Assembly: GCA_034190085.1 (NCBI GenBank)
Contig: JAXHTS010000008.1
Coordinates: 1 to 33,661 of the forward strand
From: Spirochaetota bacterium
Lineage (GTDB): Bacteria; Spirochaetota; UBA4802; JAFGDQ01
Direction: 5' to 3'
Length of the DNA: 33,661 bases
In this document: positions 8,274 to 17,236 of the stretch, one piece after another
Position numbering within the stretch: the stretch's first letter is position 1
Layout: the number at the start of each line of letters is the position of its first letter
Notes under the pieces: model-generated
What the model saw: the letters and a program-made list of their open reading frames with translations, nothing else
The model's database searches: none
What the model was told of the DNA's origin: nothing
Program-made: the position numbers and the translations under genes

Positions 8274-9020
8274 ATGAAACAATACATACTTGAAGTTGAG
8301 AACCTTGAGAAGATATATGGTTATGGCAAAAATGCGCTTAGGGTATTGGAAAAAGTATCCTTAAGGGTTGAAAAGGGCGAGATTGTATCTATTATCGGAC
8401 CTTCCGGAGCGGGAAAATCTACTCTATTGAACATGATAGGATGTATTGATGGATTTAATTCAGGCAAACTGATGCTACTTGGGAAGGATGTTTCCAATCT
8501 CACTGTTGATGAGTTGTCTGGATTCCGAAATAGGCATGTTGGGTTTATTTTCCAGTTTCATAATCTTCTGAATGAGTTTACAGTTCTTGAAAATATAATG
8601 ATTCCCTTACTAATAAGGAGGGTTCCGAATAGAGAGGCCAATAGGAGAGTAAAAGACATAATTGAAAGGTTTAATCTATCGCAGAGGATCCATTATAAAC
8701 CCACTGAGCTTTCAGGAGGTGAATGCCAGAGGATTGCTGTTGCAAGAGCAATTGTGGGAAATCCTGATATTGTACTCGCTGATGAGCCAACAGGGAACCT
8801 GGATAGTGTAAATTCTAGGATATTGACGGATACCCTTCTTGATCTTGTTAGGGAGAATAACACCACTATTATAATAGTGACACATGATAAAGACATCGCC
8901 GCAATGACAGATAGGACAATAACCCTAGTGGATGGTAATATTCTTCAAGATGAATATAACATAAAGAGAGATGAGGTCCTTCATGAGATCAATGAAGGGA
9001 TAAGTATTGACAGTATCTAA
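8274..9020 (+). CDS. lolD: Lipoprotein-releasing ABC transporter ATPase LolD
   Basis: ATP-hydrolysing subunit that powers the adjacent permease. The 248-residue protein has Walker A GPSGAGKST (about 42-50), the Q-loop in FIFQFHNLL, the signature LSGGECQRIAVARA (about 145-158), Walker B IVLADEPTGNLD and the switch His in VTHDKD. The 'FQFHNLLNEFTVLENIMIPLLI' region is typical of the LolD/MacB branch of ABC ATPases. It carries about 20 more residues at the C-terminus than E. coli LolD. It is encoded 25 bases after the permease on the same strand, so the two surely form an operon. Confidence 0.92.
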   Translation: MKQYILEVENLEKIYGYGKNALRVLEKVSLRVEKGEIVSIIGPSGAGKSTLLNMIGCIDGFNSGKLMLLGKDVSNLTVDELSGFRNRHVGFIFQFHNLLNEFTVLENIMIPLLIRRVPNREANRRVKDIIERFNLSQRIHYKPTELSGGECQRIAVARAIVGNPDIVLADEPTGNLDSVNSRILTDTLLDLVRENNTTIIIVTHDKDIAAMTDRTITLVDGNILQDEYNIKRDEVLHEINEGISIDSI

Positions 9021-9385
9021 CTCCGCAAAGAAAGATTCCTACAAAAAAAATTATTTCATAATCCCAGAAAGCAATCAGGTAAATATTTATTTCTTGTATT
9101 TCACCCTCAGATAATCTAATATATATGGTGTAATGATAACCGATGTTAAGTTGAATAATCGAAACTCGATTAAACCTTCTTCCAAATTTATACAATCTAT
9201 TATATGTCGGGTTCACGCCTGACATTTCTATTACTTGATGAGAGTACATTGTTATACCAGATAATAATCTAATTCTAATAATGTTACGAGCCTGATTCAG
9301 GAGGATATAGTAATGTTAACAAAACCTGAATGTTATGAGCTTTTTCATTGATAGACCCTATATGAAAAAGTAGATAGGAGAAATC
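9021..9385. other. Intergenic region with a weak hairpin
   Basis: These 365 bases show no convincing gene. A seven-pair stem with one G-T pair lies at 9205-9224 (TGTCGGG, loop TTCACG, CCTGACA); it has no T-run and is a weak terminator candidate at best. An AGGAGA ribosome site for the next gene is at 9377-9382. Confidence 0.3.
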
Positions 9386-10483
9386 ATGCCTGAAGAAATA
9401 CAAACTATTACAGATAAGAATAGTTTTGAGAAGATTCTCAAGTATTTTTTAAATAATCCTGCCTATCTAAAATCGGATAATGGGAATATTAAAGTACAAT
9501 TTTTTCAATACCATAATGATAAAGCCGCATTCAGGATACAACTCATAAAAAAAATTCAGGAAGATAGTGTAATCTTTACAAGGCATCATAATAATACAAT
9601 ATATGCCTATTTAAAATTCTTCGAGAGACAGGGGGAAGACACATTCCTATTTATCCCGAGCAGGTTTCAGATCATGACTGATACCAGAAAAGAAAATCGA
9701 ATATCGCTTAACATCGGGGGAGAAGAGAGAAAAATAATATATGTATCCAATATAATCTCTGACTTAATAATTAAGAATTCACTTGCAATGGAGATTAAGA
9801 AAACAGATCGTATAAAAGAGATGTTCAAGAATAATATTGCGAACAAATATAAGCACTTGAAGATTTATTTCTGTAATGAAGGGATGAATGATCCCAGAAT
9901 GAAATATTTCTTTGCTCAAAGAAAACCAATTTTTATTCCTGATATTAACAATCCACAATCAGTGAAGGACGATAACGAGTTCAATTCCTATATAAACAAT
10001 ATCTATTCGAAAGATATATATTTAAAGAGCAATGCGGAACTCATTTCCGAGATTTCCGTGCCACTTCTTTATAAGATGAAGATGCCATACGGTTATATTA
10101 AGATTCATAGTGACGCACCCTTTGCAGAGTCAATATTCTCAATTGTAAAAAAAGTCGCTATAAAGATGGATGAGCTTATTATTAAAAACAAGATATTTCC
10201 AATCTCAGAGGATAAGCTTATAGTAAGTAATGTCTCAAGAAGTGGTTTGGGATTAGCATTTAAGAAAAAAAAATTGATTCGATACTTTAAAGAGAATTGC
10301 ATTATTTATGGAGAGATGATATTGCCGGAGTATAAAAAGGCATCCTTAATCGCGGTAGTTAAGCACATAAGCATATTGAGTAATAATATTATCCATGTTG
10401 GTCTTGAAATAAGTGAAATGGATGCCTTAAGTGAAATAAACTATGAAGAATTTCTTGAATCTATTGATTATTCCTCAGAATAG
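9386..10483 (+). CDS. PilZ-like protein resembling the Leptospira DUF1577 family
   Basis: A 365-residue soluble protein without membrane segments. An RxxxR-type stretch (RKENRISL near 101) lies in the middle. A C-terminal block reads VSNVSRSGLGLAFKKK (near 277), followed by strands ending IIHVGLEISEM. The N-x-S-x-x-G element plus an upstream Arg motif is how PilZ domains bind cyclic di-GMP. Here the two are about 175 residues apart, which is unusual, so the C-terminal domain may be PilZ-like without the classical ligand loop. Overall length and pattern recall spirochaete proteins grouped as DUF1577. The start is set by AGGAGA. Role: probably second-messenger or envelope signalling, inferred only. 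Confidence 0.55.
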   Translation: MPEEIQTITDKNSFEKILKYFLNNPAYLKSDNGNIKVQFFQYHNDKAAFRIQLIKKIQEDSVIFTRHHNNTIYAYLKFFERQGEDTFLFIPSRFQIMTDTRKENRISLNIGGEERKIIYVSNIISDLIIKNSLAMEIKKTDRIKEMFKNNIANKYKHLKIYFCNEGMNDPRMKYFFAQRKPIFIPDINNPQSVKDDNEFNSYINNIYSKDIYLKSNAELISEISVPLLYKMKMPYGYIKIHSDAPFAESIFSIVKKVAIKMDELIIKNKIFPISEDKLIVSNVSRSGLGLAFKKKKLIRYFKENCIIYGEMILPEYKKASLIAVVKHISILSNNIIHVGLEISEMDALSEINYEEFLESIDYSSE

Positions 10484-10538
10484 GATAATTTTATTTTTTT
10501 ATCTTGACTTATTTGAAAAATATATCAAATTGATATTC

Positions 10539-12272
10539 ATGAATCAGGCAGTGACATATAGTGGGCAAAATGTTCTGGAGTATGACTTCAGTACCTATTC
10601 CAGATATTGGCGAGTTAACAGATCTACTCATGAGGCTACAGAACTTGCTCTAATTTTAAGGGCATTGCGCAAGGTTGTCAGTCATATTGGAACTAACGTA
10701 AAGCCAATACATTGGGCAGGAATGACTGATTCGAACAATAAGTCTATCATCATAAATGCTGATGAAATCCAAGGTGTTTACCCTATCCCTTACGAGCAGA
10801 TGGATTTATTTGTGGGTCATGTCGTTCGTGAAGCCTTTGCGAGTATAGAATGGAGCGAATGGATAAGAGACCGCATTCAGGAACAGGTTGTTAAATCATA
10901 TAAGGATAAACTCGATTTTCTCAGCAAAATGTTTGTAGCAGCAGAGGATATCTATATAAGTTATTTTGTTAATTCTAGAATTTGGCCTCTCTATCTTAAT
11001 AATTATTGGAACTATCTGGATCATATCAATTATAGAGATCCTTCGCTTCCACCAACCCCTACGTCGTTATCCAATGTCTGGAAAAAGTGCATTCTATTAA
11101 ATGAAAAGCCTGATAATCTCCATCCATATTATGAAGTTCCCTTGAGTATTCTAATTACCTATACTCAAGCCATAAAAATAGCTTCACAACTTTCTTCTGT
11201 TGGACAACGGAGAAATAGTAGGGTAGATATTTATGTCAGAATGTGGGAGATGCTCTACAGAGCGATATCAAATTGGGAAAAGATCGATTTCCCGGACGAG
11301 GGGGTAAACATACCCGATGAGTTAGGCCCCAAGAAAAATACTGAAGATATCTCTGATGTTAAAGAGGATGAGATCGCTCAGGAAGAGGAAGAGGTCGAAA
11401 ACACAGAAGAGCTCGATCCTGATCTTGTCTCAAAGATTAGTACAATTTTAGAGGAAGGTGAGACGGATTTAACAAAGAACATTGCCATTGCCGTTGAGGA
11501 GCCTACAGCCAAGGATATGACTACAATCCATACTAGGGCCTCTGCCACATCGTCAGTCGTTGCTGATTCGATTCAGGTGAGGCGATTAAGAAAAATATTT
11601 AAGAAGCAAAAGGCTCTGCATAAGAAGTTAAGCCAGAGACATGTAAAAAGATATTTGGATCAGGGAAAACTAGACGCACGTAGATTGTTCCGAGTGCCCA
11701 TCGATGGAAAGGTCTTTAAATGCAAGATCACTATTCGCCCAGAGAAGGCATGGAATATTACGATCGTTTCTGATGCTTCTGCCTCAATGAGTGGAAGAAA
11801 TACAGTACAGAGGCCATGGGATTCCGCTGAAAAAACCTTTGTCTCTCTGGTTGAGGCAGCTAAGGGTTTTAAAAATCAACTCGATGTTTATGGCTATCAT
11901 GAAGAGGGTGACCAATGTGTTCTAATAAAACTCTATCATAATGATACACTCTTTACTGTGACACCCTCAGGCCGAACCCCATCAGGTCAGGCTATTATGG
12001 CAGCAGCATTAATGATGAAAGAAAGATACCAAAAAAAATTGATAATTCACATTACTGATGGAGCGGCAAATTGTGGTCTAAATATTGTAAAGTCATTAGA
12101 TTATTGTAAAAATAAAAATATTGATCTAATTACAATCGGATGCGGATGTAATCAGCAGACTAGCGATTTTCTAAGAACAAGATTCCCCGAAGGTCAGCTG
12201 TTGCTGATGGATGATATTAACGATCTATCAGTAGGACTGGAGAGATTGTTTAAGACTAAACTTCTAAAATAA
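10539..12272 (+). CDS. VWA-domain protein resembling the CobT cobaltochelatase subunit
   Basis: About 577 residues. The N-terminal region (1-260) is helical and aromatic-rich. An acidic linker (about 268-310) and a basic helical stretch (about 347-385) follow. The C-terminal VWA domain (about 405-577) has an intact metal-ion-dependent adhesion site: DASAS at 412-416, Thr480 in PSGRTPSGQA and TDGAAN near 506. The domain order (helical, acidic linker, VWA) is that of CobT and related partners of MoxR/CobS AAA+ ATPases. No cobalamin gene or MoxR ATPase is nearby, so a chelatase role is unsupported. A longer frame begins at 10443 and overlaps the upstream gene by 41 bases. ATG 10539 is preferred because protein-like composition begins there, though it lacks a clear ribosome site. 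Confidence 0.75.
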   Translation: MNQAVTYSGQNVLEYDFSTYSRYWRVNRSTHEATELALILRALRKVVSHIGTNVKPIHWAGMTDSNNKSIIINADEIQGVYPIPYEQMDLFVGHVVREAFASIEWSEWIRDRIQEQVVKSYKDKLDFLSKMFVAAEDIYISYFVNSRIWPLYLNNYWNYLDHINYRDPSLPPTPTSLSNVWKKCILLNEKPDNLHPYYEVPLSILITYTQAIKIASQLSSVGQRRNSRVDIYVRMWEMLYRAISNWEKIDFPDEGVNIPDELGPKKNTEDISDVKEDEIAQEEEEVENTEELDPDLVSKISTILEEGETDLTKNIAIAVEEPTAKDMTTIHTRASATSSVVADSIQVRRLRKIFKKQKALHKKLSQRHVKRYLDQGKLDARRLFRVPIDGKVFKCKITIRPEKAWNITIVSDASASMSGRNTVQRPWDSAEKTFVSLVEAAKGFKNQLDVYGYHEEGDQCVLIKLYHNDTLFTVTPSGRTPSGQAIMAAALMMKERYQKKLIIHITDGAANCGLNIVKSLDYCKNKNIDLITIGCGCNQQTSDFLRTRFPEGQLLLMDDINDLSVGLERLFKTKLLK

Positions 12273-12362
12273 AATTAAGTCTGTTTTACAGATTTAGTTG
12301 CGGTATTGATATTACATTTATTGACAAACAATTTATATAACACCATTACCCTCTTGCCTTGA

Positions 12363-12782
12363 TTAAATATTCTGTTTATTATTAGTAAGACAATTTTTGC
12401 AAATACCCTTTAAATATAATTGGCTCTCAATGATTTCATGCCCATTGATTATATTATTAATTTTAATGGGTGGAGCAATATTAACATCATACAGCCCCTC
12501 ACAGGTATTACATATTAAATGAGCATGGAATTCTATTTTAGCGTCATATCTTACTTCATTATCATCTACCAATAGAGTCATTACTATTCCCTTTTCTATA
12601 AATGTCTTAAGTGTGTTGTAGACAGTCGTTTTCGATAGGGTAGGTATTTCTTTCAGGATATCTTGATAGATAGTATCAACTGTGGGATGAGTCTTAGTAT
12701 TAAGAAGATATTCAAGAATCTTCAAACGTTGATAGGATGGATTTATTCCTCTTTCTGCTAAAATATTTTTTAAACCGAGCAT
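12363..12782 (-). CDS. Fur/PerR-family metal-dependent transcription regulator
   Basis: DNA-binding repressor of about 139 residues. The N-terminal winged helix (about 1-80) contains YQRLKILEYLL and TVYNTLKTFIEKGIV, the family's recognition helix. The C-terminal dimerisation domain has the metal-binding stretch YDAKIEFHAHLIC and two Cys pairs, CNTC and CKNC, which form the structural zinc site. PerR, Fur and Zur cannot be told apart safely; the short tail and His pattern (EFHAHLIC) lean towards PerR-like. A GTG at 12791 opens the frame three codons earlier, but an AGGTG sits seven bases before ATG 12782. It is transcribed away from a long intergenic region and may autoregulate there. Confidence 0.88.
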   Translation of the reverse strand: MLGLKNILAERGINPSYQRLKILEYLLNTKTHPTVDTIYQDILKEIPTLSKTTVYNTLKTFIEKGIVMTLLVDDNEVRYDAKIEFHAHLICNTCEGLYDVNIAPPIKINNIINGHEIIESQLYLKGICKNCLTNNKQNI

Positions 12783-13254
12783 ACAATGCACCTGAGTACG
12801 GCATTAGAATTGTATTACATCATGTAGTTTACATTTAAAGAGTTTTATCTTCATATTGCTTAAGTATAGGTAAAATTAGAGGAAATGTCCAGAATAATCA
12901 AGTCAATTTTTTCTCTTTTACCAGAGGCAATATAGAGTTCTTGTATTCCCTTTTGTGTGCTGTACCATTATACAGTATAGTAATGATTACTTGATGGTTA
13001 GAGTGTTTTTCTTGATGTCTTGATTAAAACCATATTTGAAATTTAACTTGACATTTGATATGAATGCCTATTTAGATTATTATAATACAAGTTATCGAGT
13101 TATAAACATATAGAATATAGGGATGTTGCAAATTAGGAGAGGATGTTTAGGATTTGATGAAGGTTGTGAATGATATGCATAATAAGCTATTTATATAATT
13201 CAGGAATACCGCTTAATGTACGATAAAATAACTATTGAGCTTAACTTTTTTATA

Positions 13255-13262
13255 GACCGGTC
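13255..13262. promoter_or_regulatory. GACCGGTC palindrome, possible TetR-type operator core
   Basis: A perfect eight-base GC palindrome stands out in very AT-rich sequence about 275 bases before the acyl-CoA synthetase. GACCGGTC cores occur in operators of TetR-family fatty-acid regulators, but the flanks here are not symmetric and no TetR gene is in the window. Confidence 0.3.
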
Positions 13263-13491
13263 GACACATTACATGAATGTTGTTTTCTAGAATTCTCGAA
13301 TATATTTCAGTTTTTTTCATAGAATAATAAAAAAGATATCCAATATTGAAAAGTAGTTTTATTTTAAATTAGTAGAGCTTAAGATCAATTCTTATATTAA
13401 TAAAGGCAATATAGCAGGTGAAGTGAGGCATAAAATTGCAATCTTTCTTTTCTTCAACCTGTTTTTTTATATAATCATGTAGGGGTAATTG

Positions 13492-13509
13492 ACTTATAGT
13501 GCTATAAGT
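13492..13509. promoter_or_regulatory. Perfect 18-base inverted repeat before the acyl-CoA synthetase
   Basis: ACTTATAG-TG-CTATAAGT: two exact eight-base arms around a two-base spacer. It ends 27 bases before the start codon and overlaps a possible promoter (TTGACT at 13489, TATTAT at 13513). Its size and place fit a dimeric repressor site. Symmetry is seen; operator function is inferred. Confidence 0.45.
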
Positions 13510-13536
13510 TATTATTATTTGTAAACCGGAGGTACA

Positions 13537-15363
13537 ATGACAGGGCACAAGGAGGTTTCAATAGCAGCTATTTTTCTTAATCGAGTAAATAAATATAGAG
13601 ATAGAGCATGCATTACCTATAAGAAGGGTGAAAAATATGTTGATATATCCTGGAATCATATGTATGAGAAGATTCAAAGCCTTGGACAATACTTAATATC
13701 AGTAGGTATTAAAAAAGGGGATCGAATTTCCATCTTTTCACTGAATAGATATGAATGGTGGATAGCAGATATGGCGATCCTATCCATCAGAGCAATAAGT
13801 GTGCCGATTGATGCTACAAGCTCCTTGGAGGAGGCTCAATATGTAATTGATCATTCAGGTTCGAAAGTTTGTTTTATAGGGGATGATGAACAGCTTCAAA
13901 AAATAATTAAAGTAAAAAGAAAGCTTTCCGCATTGAAGTGGGTAATTGCCTTTGATAAGCATGATATTAAGAAGAAGGATGTCATATTCTTGGATGATGC
14001 TCTTAATAAGGGTAGGGAATATAAAAATACAAGCTCATTTAAAAGAAGATTAAATTCTATCAATCCCTCTGATATGGCGACCATAATTTATAACTTTGGG
14101 GCTATAGGAAATCCACGGGGGATTATGCTCTCTCATGATAACATCGTTGCAAACATAAATCAGATATTAGAGAATTCTTGTGAGTATATGACTGAGGATA
14201 GTATAGTTCTCTCATCCTTGCCTTTCTCGCATGCAATGGAGAGGATCGGTGGTTACTATATGCCCATTGCAATAGGCGCTAAAGTTGCCTTTGCTGAGAG
14301 TTTTTCAAAGATTGAAGAGAATCTATTGGAAGTAAGACCTACAAATTTTATCAATGTTCCGAGACTCTATGAGAGAATATGCGAAAAGGTAGGCATTTAT
14401 TTTGCACAATTATCCCCTTTCAAGAGGGCTGTCTACTGTTGGGCAATGAAGATTGCTTCAAAAAATGTTAAATATGCCTGTAATAACCTGCAAAGAAAAG
14501 GCCTGTATGCAATATTGTATAATATTGCTGATGGATTGGTTTATACTAAGTTAAAGGAATCTATTGGTATGGATAGAATAAAAACAGCGATGTCAGGTGG
14601 TGGGCCACTGCCTGTCTCAGTCGCTGAATTTTTTCTGGGAATTGATATTACAATACTTGAAGGTTATGGCCTTACTGAAACTACTGCTATTACACATGCC
14701 AATATGATTGGGAAGGTTAAGCCTGGCACTGTTGGAGTGCCAATAAAGGATACAAAGATAAATCTATCCAACGATGGCGAAGTCCTTATTAAGGGGCCGC
14801 AGGTGATGCTCGGATATTATAAGGATAAAAAGGCGACAAAAGAGATATTTACTAAGGATGGTTTTCTTAAGACAGGTGATATAGGTGAATTGGACAATGA
14901 TGGATATTTAGCTATAACAGGAAGAATAAAGGATATAATTATCACTTCTGGCGGGAAAAATATTTCTCCACAGAATATTGAGAGGAGTCTTAAATTATCG
15001 AGGTATATAGACCAGGTCGCGATTATAGGCGATAAGAGGAAATATCTTACCGCTCTAATTATCCCCTCTTTTGATGAGATCAAGGAATGGGCAAGGTGTA
15101 ATAATATCACCTTTATGGATAATAATGAGTTAATAGAAAATGAGAGAATTGTTGATCTATTTGAGAAGGAGGTAGCCAAGTATTCCGAACAATTTTCTCG
15201 ATTAGAACAGATCAAGAGGTTTATTCTGCTGAATACTGAATGGACTCAGGAAACTGAAGAATTTACTCCAACCCTGAAGGTTAACAGGAGAGTAATTGAA
15301 GAGAAGTATGCAAATAAAATTGATAGCATGTATCCACCAAATGTTTATACTCAATTATATTAG
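13537..15363 (+). CDS. Long-chain acyl-CoA synthetase (AMP-forming), altered P-loop
   Basis: A 608-residue enzyme of the ANL family that activates fatty acids through an acyl-adenylate for degradation or lipid synthesis. Conserved blocks are ILEGYGLTETTAI (about 373-385), GYYKDKKAT with FLKTGDIGE (about 430-450), and the hinge-to-C-domain segment GRIKDIIITSGGKNISPQNIE. The phosphate-binding loop, normally Y(T/S)SGTTGxPKG, reads YNFGAIGNPRG at 185-195, so both hydroxyl residues that grip ATP phosphates are gone. The rest suggests a folded, maintained protein. GGAGG sits four bases before the ATG. It is a single-gene unit bounded by an upstream palindrome and a strong terminator. Either the catalytic rate is lowered or ATP is held differently. 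Confidence 0.87.
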   Translation: MTGHKEVSIAAIFLNRVNKYRDRACITYKKGEKYVDISWNHMYEKIQSLGQYLISVGIKKGDRISIFSLNRYEWWIADMAILSIRAISVPIDATSSLEEAQYVIDHSGSKVCFIGDDEQLQKIIKVKRKLSALKWVIAFDKHDIKKKDVIFLDDALNKGREYKNTSSFKRRLNSINPSDMATIIYNFGAIGNPRGIMLSHDNIVANINQILENSCEYMTEDSIVLSSLPFSHAMERIGGYYMPIAIGAKVAFAESFSKIEENLLEVRPTNFINVPRLYERICEKVGIYFAQLSPFKRAVYCWAMKIASKNVKYACNNLQRKGLYAILYNIADGLVYTKLKESIGMDRIKTAMSGGGPLPVSVAEFFLGIDITILEGYGLTETTAITHANMIGKVKPGTVGVPIKDTKINLSNDGEVLIKGPQVMLGYYKDKKATKEIFTKDGFLKTGDIGELDNDGYLAITGRIKDIIITSGGKNISPQNIERSLKLSRYIDQVAIIGDKRKYLTALIIPSFDEIKEWARCNNITFMDNNELIENERIVDLFEKEVAKYSEQFSRLEQIKRFILLNTEWTQETEEFTPTLKVNRRVIEEKYANKIDSMYPPNVYTQLY

Positions 15364-15372
15364 AATATTCTA

Positions 15373-15398
15373 GGGGTTGGGATTAGCATCCCAACCCC
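15373..15398 (+). terminator. Rho-independent terminator after the acyl-CoA synthetase gene
   Basis: A perfect ten-base stem (GGGGTTGGGA / TCCCAACCCC) with a six-base loop begins nine bases after the stop codon and is followed by TTTAATTATT. It also lies just past the end of the convergent ahcY gene and may stop transcription from that side, although the T-rich tail favours the plus strand. Confidence 0.85.
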
Positions 15399-15438
15399 TT
15401 TAATTATTATAATAGGATACCCATTGTAATAATAAGGC

Positions 15439-16692
15439 TTATGTGCCCTCCTGCCAGGAATTGAGATATTCGATCTGTTCTTTAGTCAGTTTATCGATTT
15501 TAACGCCTAAAGCTTCTATTTGGAGTTTCGCAATCATAGTGTCTATCCTTTCAGGTAGTTTTATAACCTTCACAGGAAGTTTATCTCTATTTTTTACGCA
15601 ATACTCAACTGCCAGCGCCTGGCCGCAGAAGGATGTACTCATTACTGCTGATGGATGACCTTCAGCACATGCTAGATTAACCAACCTCCCTTCACCAGCA
15701 AGATATATCTTTTTCCCATCAACAATATACTCATCAAAGAGAGGTCGAACGCTTCGGTTTGATGAAGCATATTTTATTAGGCTTTTAACATCTATCTCAT
15801 TATCAAAATGACCTGAATTTGCAAGGATAGCTCCATCCTTCATCTTTTTTATGTGTTCTATCCTGATTACATTTTTATTGCCGGTTACAGTGATAAAGAT
15901 ATCCCCTAAAGGCGCTGCTTTTGCCATAGGCATTACTGAGAATCCATCGAGTTTTGCTTGTAATGCACAAAAGGGATCAACCTCAGTAATAATAACGTTT
16001 GCTCCCAATCCCCTGGCTTTAAGTGATACACCCTTCCCGCAGGACCCATAGCCAACGACTACCAGATTTTTCCCAGCAATAAGTATATTTGATGCACGTA
16101 AGATTCCATCAAGTGAACTCTGTCCTGTCCCATAGTAATTATCAAGTAGGTGTTTTGTCTTGTTGTCATTTACAGCTATCATTGGATACCTCAACACACC
16201 CTCTTTCTCCATTGCATTTAATCTTATTATTCCTGTAGTTGTTTCTTCGCATCCACCATATATATTCGATATCATTTCAGGATGATTAGTGTGTATCTCA
16301 GTTACAAGATCGCATCCATCATCTATTGTTATGTTGGGTTTTGCATTGATTACCTTGTTAATAAATCTATAATAATCCTTATTCGTTTCGCCCTTATAGG
16401 CATAAACGTTAACTCCCTTCTTAGCTAAGGCAGCCGCAACATCATCCTGAGTAGAGAGTGGATTGCAACTAGTTATTGCAACTGAAGCCCCTCCAGACAT
16501 AAGAGTATCAACAAGCACTGCAGTCTCTTTGGTAACATGTAGAGCCATTCCTACTGTAATACCCTTTAAAGGCTTCTCCTTTACAAATCGATCCTTAATC
16601 TTCAGCAATGCGTTCATCTCCATCATAGCCCATTCAATGTTCTTTATGCCCTGTTCAGCCAGACTCATATCCTTTACTTCATAATCTGCCAT
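15439..16692 (-). CDS. ahcY: S-adenosylhomocysteinase
   Basis: NAD-dependent enzyme that splits S-adenosylhomocysteine into homocysteine and adenosine, relieving product inhibition of methyltransferases. The 417-residue protein has the substrate-domain motif SCNPLSTQDDVAAAL (near 81), the NAD-binding GYGSCGKGVSLKARGLGA (about 211-228), and AEGHPSAVMSTSF near 341. It is the shorter archaeal/thermophile-like form: it ends YLNSWQEGT and lacks the C-terminal Lys-Tyr extension of the long form. AAGGAG lies seven bases before the ATG. The next gene upstream on this strand ends 92 bases before it, so they may share a transcript. I saw no S-adenosylhomocysteine riboswitch in that gap. Confidence 0.95.
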   Translation of the reverse strand: MADYEVKDMSLAEQGIKNIEWAMMEMNALLKIKDRFVKEKPLKGITVGMALHVTKETAVLVDTLMSGGASVAITSCNPLSTQDDVAAALAKKGVNVYAYKGETNKDYYRFINKVINAKPNITIDDGCDLVTEIHTNHPEMISNIYGGCEETTTGIIRLNAMEKEGVLRYPMIAVNDNKTKHLLDNYYGTGQSSLDGILRASNILIAGKNLVVVGYGSCGKGVSLKARGLGANVIITEVDPFCALQAKLDGFSVMPMAKAAPLGDIFITVTGNKNVIRIEHIKKMKDGAILANSGHFDNEIDVKSLIKYASSNRSVRPLFDEYIVDGKKIYLAGEGRLVNLACAEGHPSAVMSTSFCGQALAVEYCVKNRDKLPVKVIKLPERIDTMIAKLQIEALGVKIDKLTKEQIEYLNSWQEGT

Positions 16693-16783
16693 AGAATACT
16701 CCTTCTGTTTTTTATATTGTGATAAAAGTGAGTAATATAGAATGTGTCAACAATAAAAATTATTATAAAGCAATATTCTAAAA

Positions 16784-17236
16784 TTAAGAATATATAACAA
16801 TTTCAATCCCAGCCTCTTTGATCATCTCCATGGCAACAGAATCATTGTAATGATTATTTATAACAATTTTTTTTATTCCACTATTTATAAGCATTTTTGT
16901 ACAAATTGAGCAGGGATGATGTGTAGCATATATTGTAGCACCTTCAATAGAGACACCGTAAAGGGCTGCCTGGATAATTGCATTCTGCTCTGCGTGTAGA
17001 CCTCTGCATAACTCGTGCCTCTCTCCTGATGGGACATTATATCTCTTACGCAAGCAGGTTTCTTCTGTACAGTGAGATATTCCTATTGGTGCCCCGTTGT
17101 ATCCTGTAGTTAGTATTCTCCTCTCCTTTACAATAACAGCCCCCACCTTCCTTCTGATACAAGTGGCTCTTGATGAGACATCCTCAGCAATTTTAATAAA
17201 GTATTCATCCCAAGATGGCCTAATGATCATTTTCAT
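16784..17236 (-). CDS. dCMP deaminase-like zinc cytidine/deoxycytidylate deaminase
   Basis: A 150-residue cytosolic enzyme that most likely converts dCMP to dUMP for thymidylate synthesis. The zinc and catalytic motifs are intact: HAEQNAI (His and Glu, near 80) and HPCSICTK (two Cys ligands, near 107). The insert between strands ([20 protein letters not shown]) is typical of the ComEB/dCMP deaminase group. Its ATGA start overlaps the end of the upstream gene by four bases, so translation is probably coupled. Allosteric dCTP/dTTP control is known in some relatives but cannot be judged here. Confidence 0.88.
   Translation of the reverse strand: MKMIIRPSWDEYFIKIAEDVSSRATCIRRKVGAVIVKERRILTTGYNGAPIGISHCTEETCLRKRYNVPSGERHELCRGLHAEQNAIIQAALYGVSIEGATIYATHHPCSICTKMLINSGIKKIVINNHYNDSVAMEMIKEAGIEIVIYS

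Larger units (their letters stand above)
12783..13536. other. Long intergenic region between fur-like and acyl-CoA synthetase genes
   Basis: About 750 AT-rich bases with divergent genes on each side. I see no gene. It contains two palindromes, listed separately (13255-13262 and 13492-13509). A TTGACA near 13047 has no well-spaced partner. The region must hold promoters for both flanking genes. Confidence 0.5.

Noticed and set aside
8989-9249. An 86-codon minus-strand frame after lolD
   Set aside because: It overlaps the lolD end, has no ribosome site, and its translation shows no domain or family-like pattern.
10443-10538. N-terminal extension of the VWA protein to ATG 10443
   Set aside because: It overlaps the upstream gene by 41 bases and reads as non-protein-like hydrophobic sequence; ATG 10539 is more plausible.
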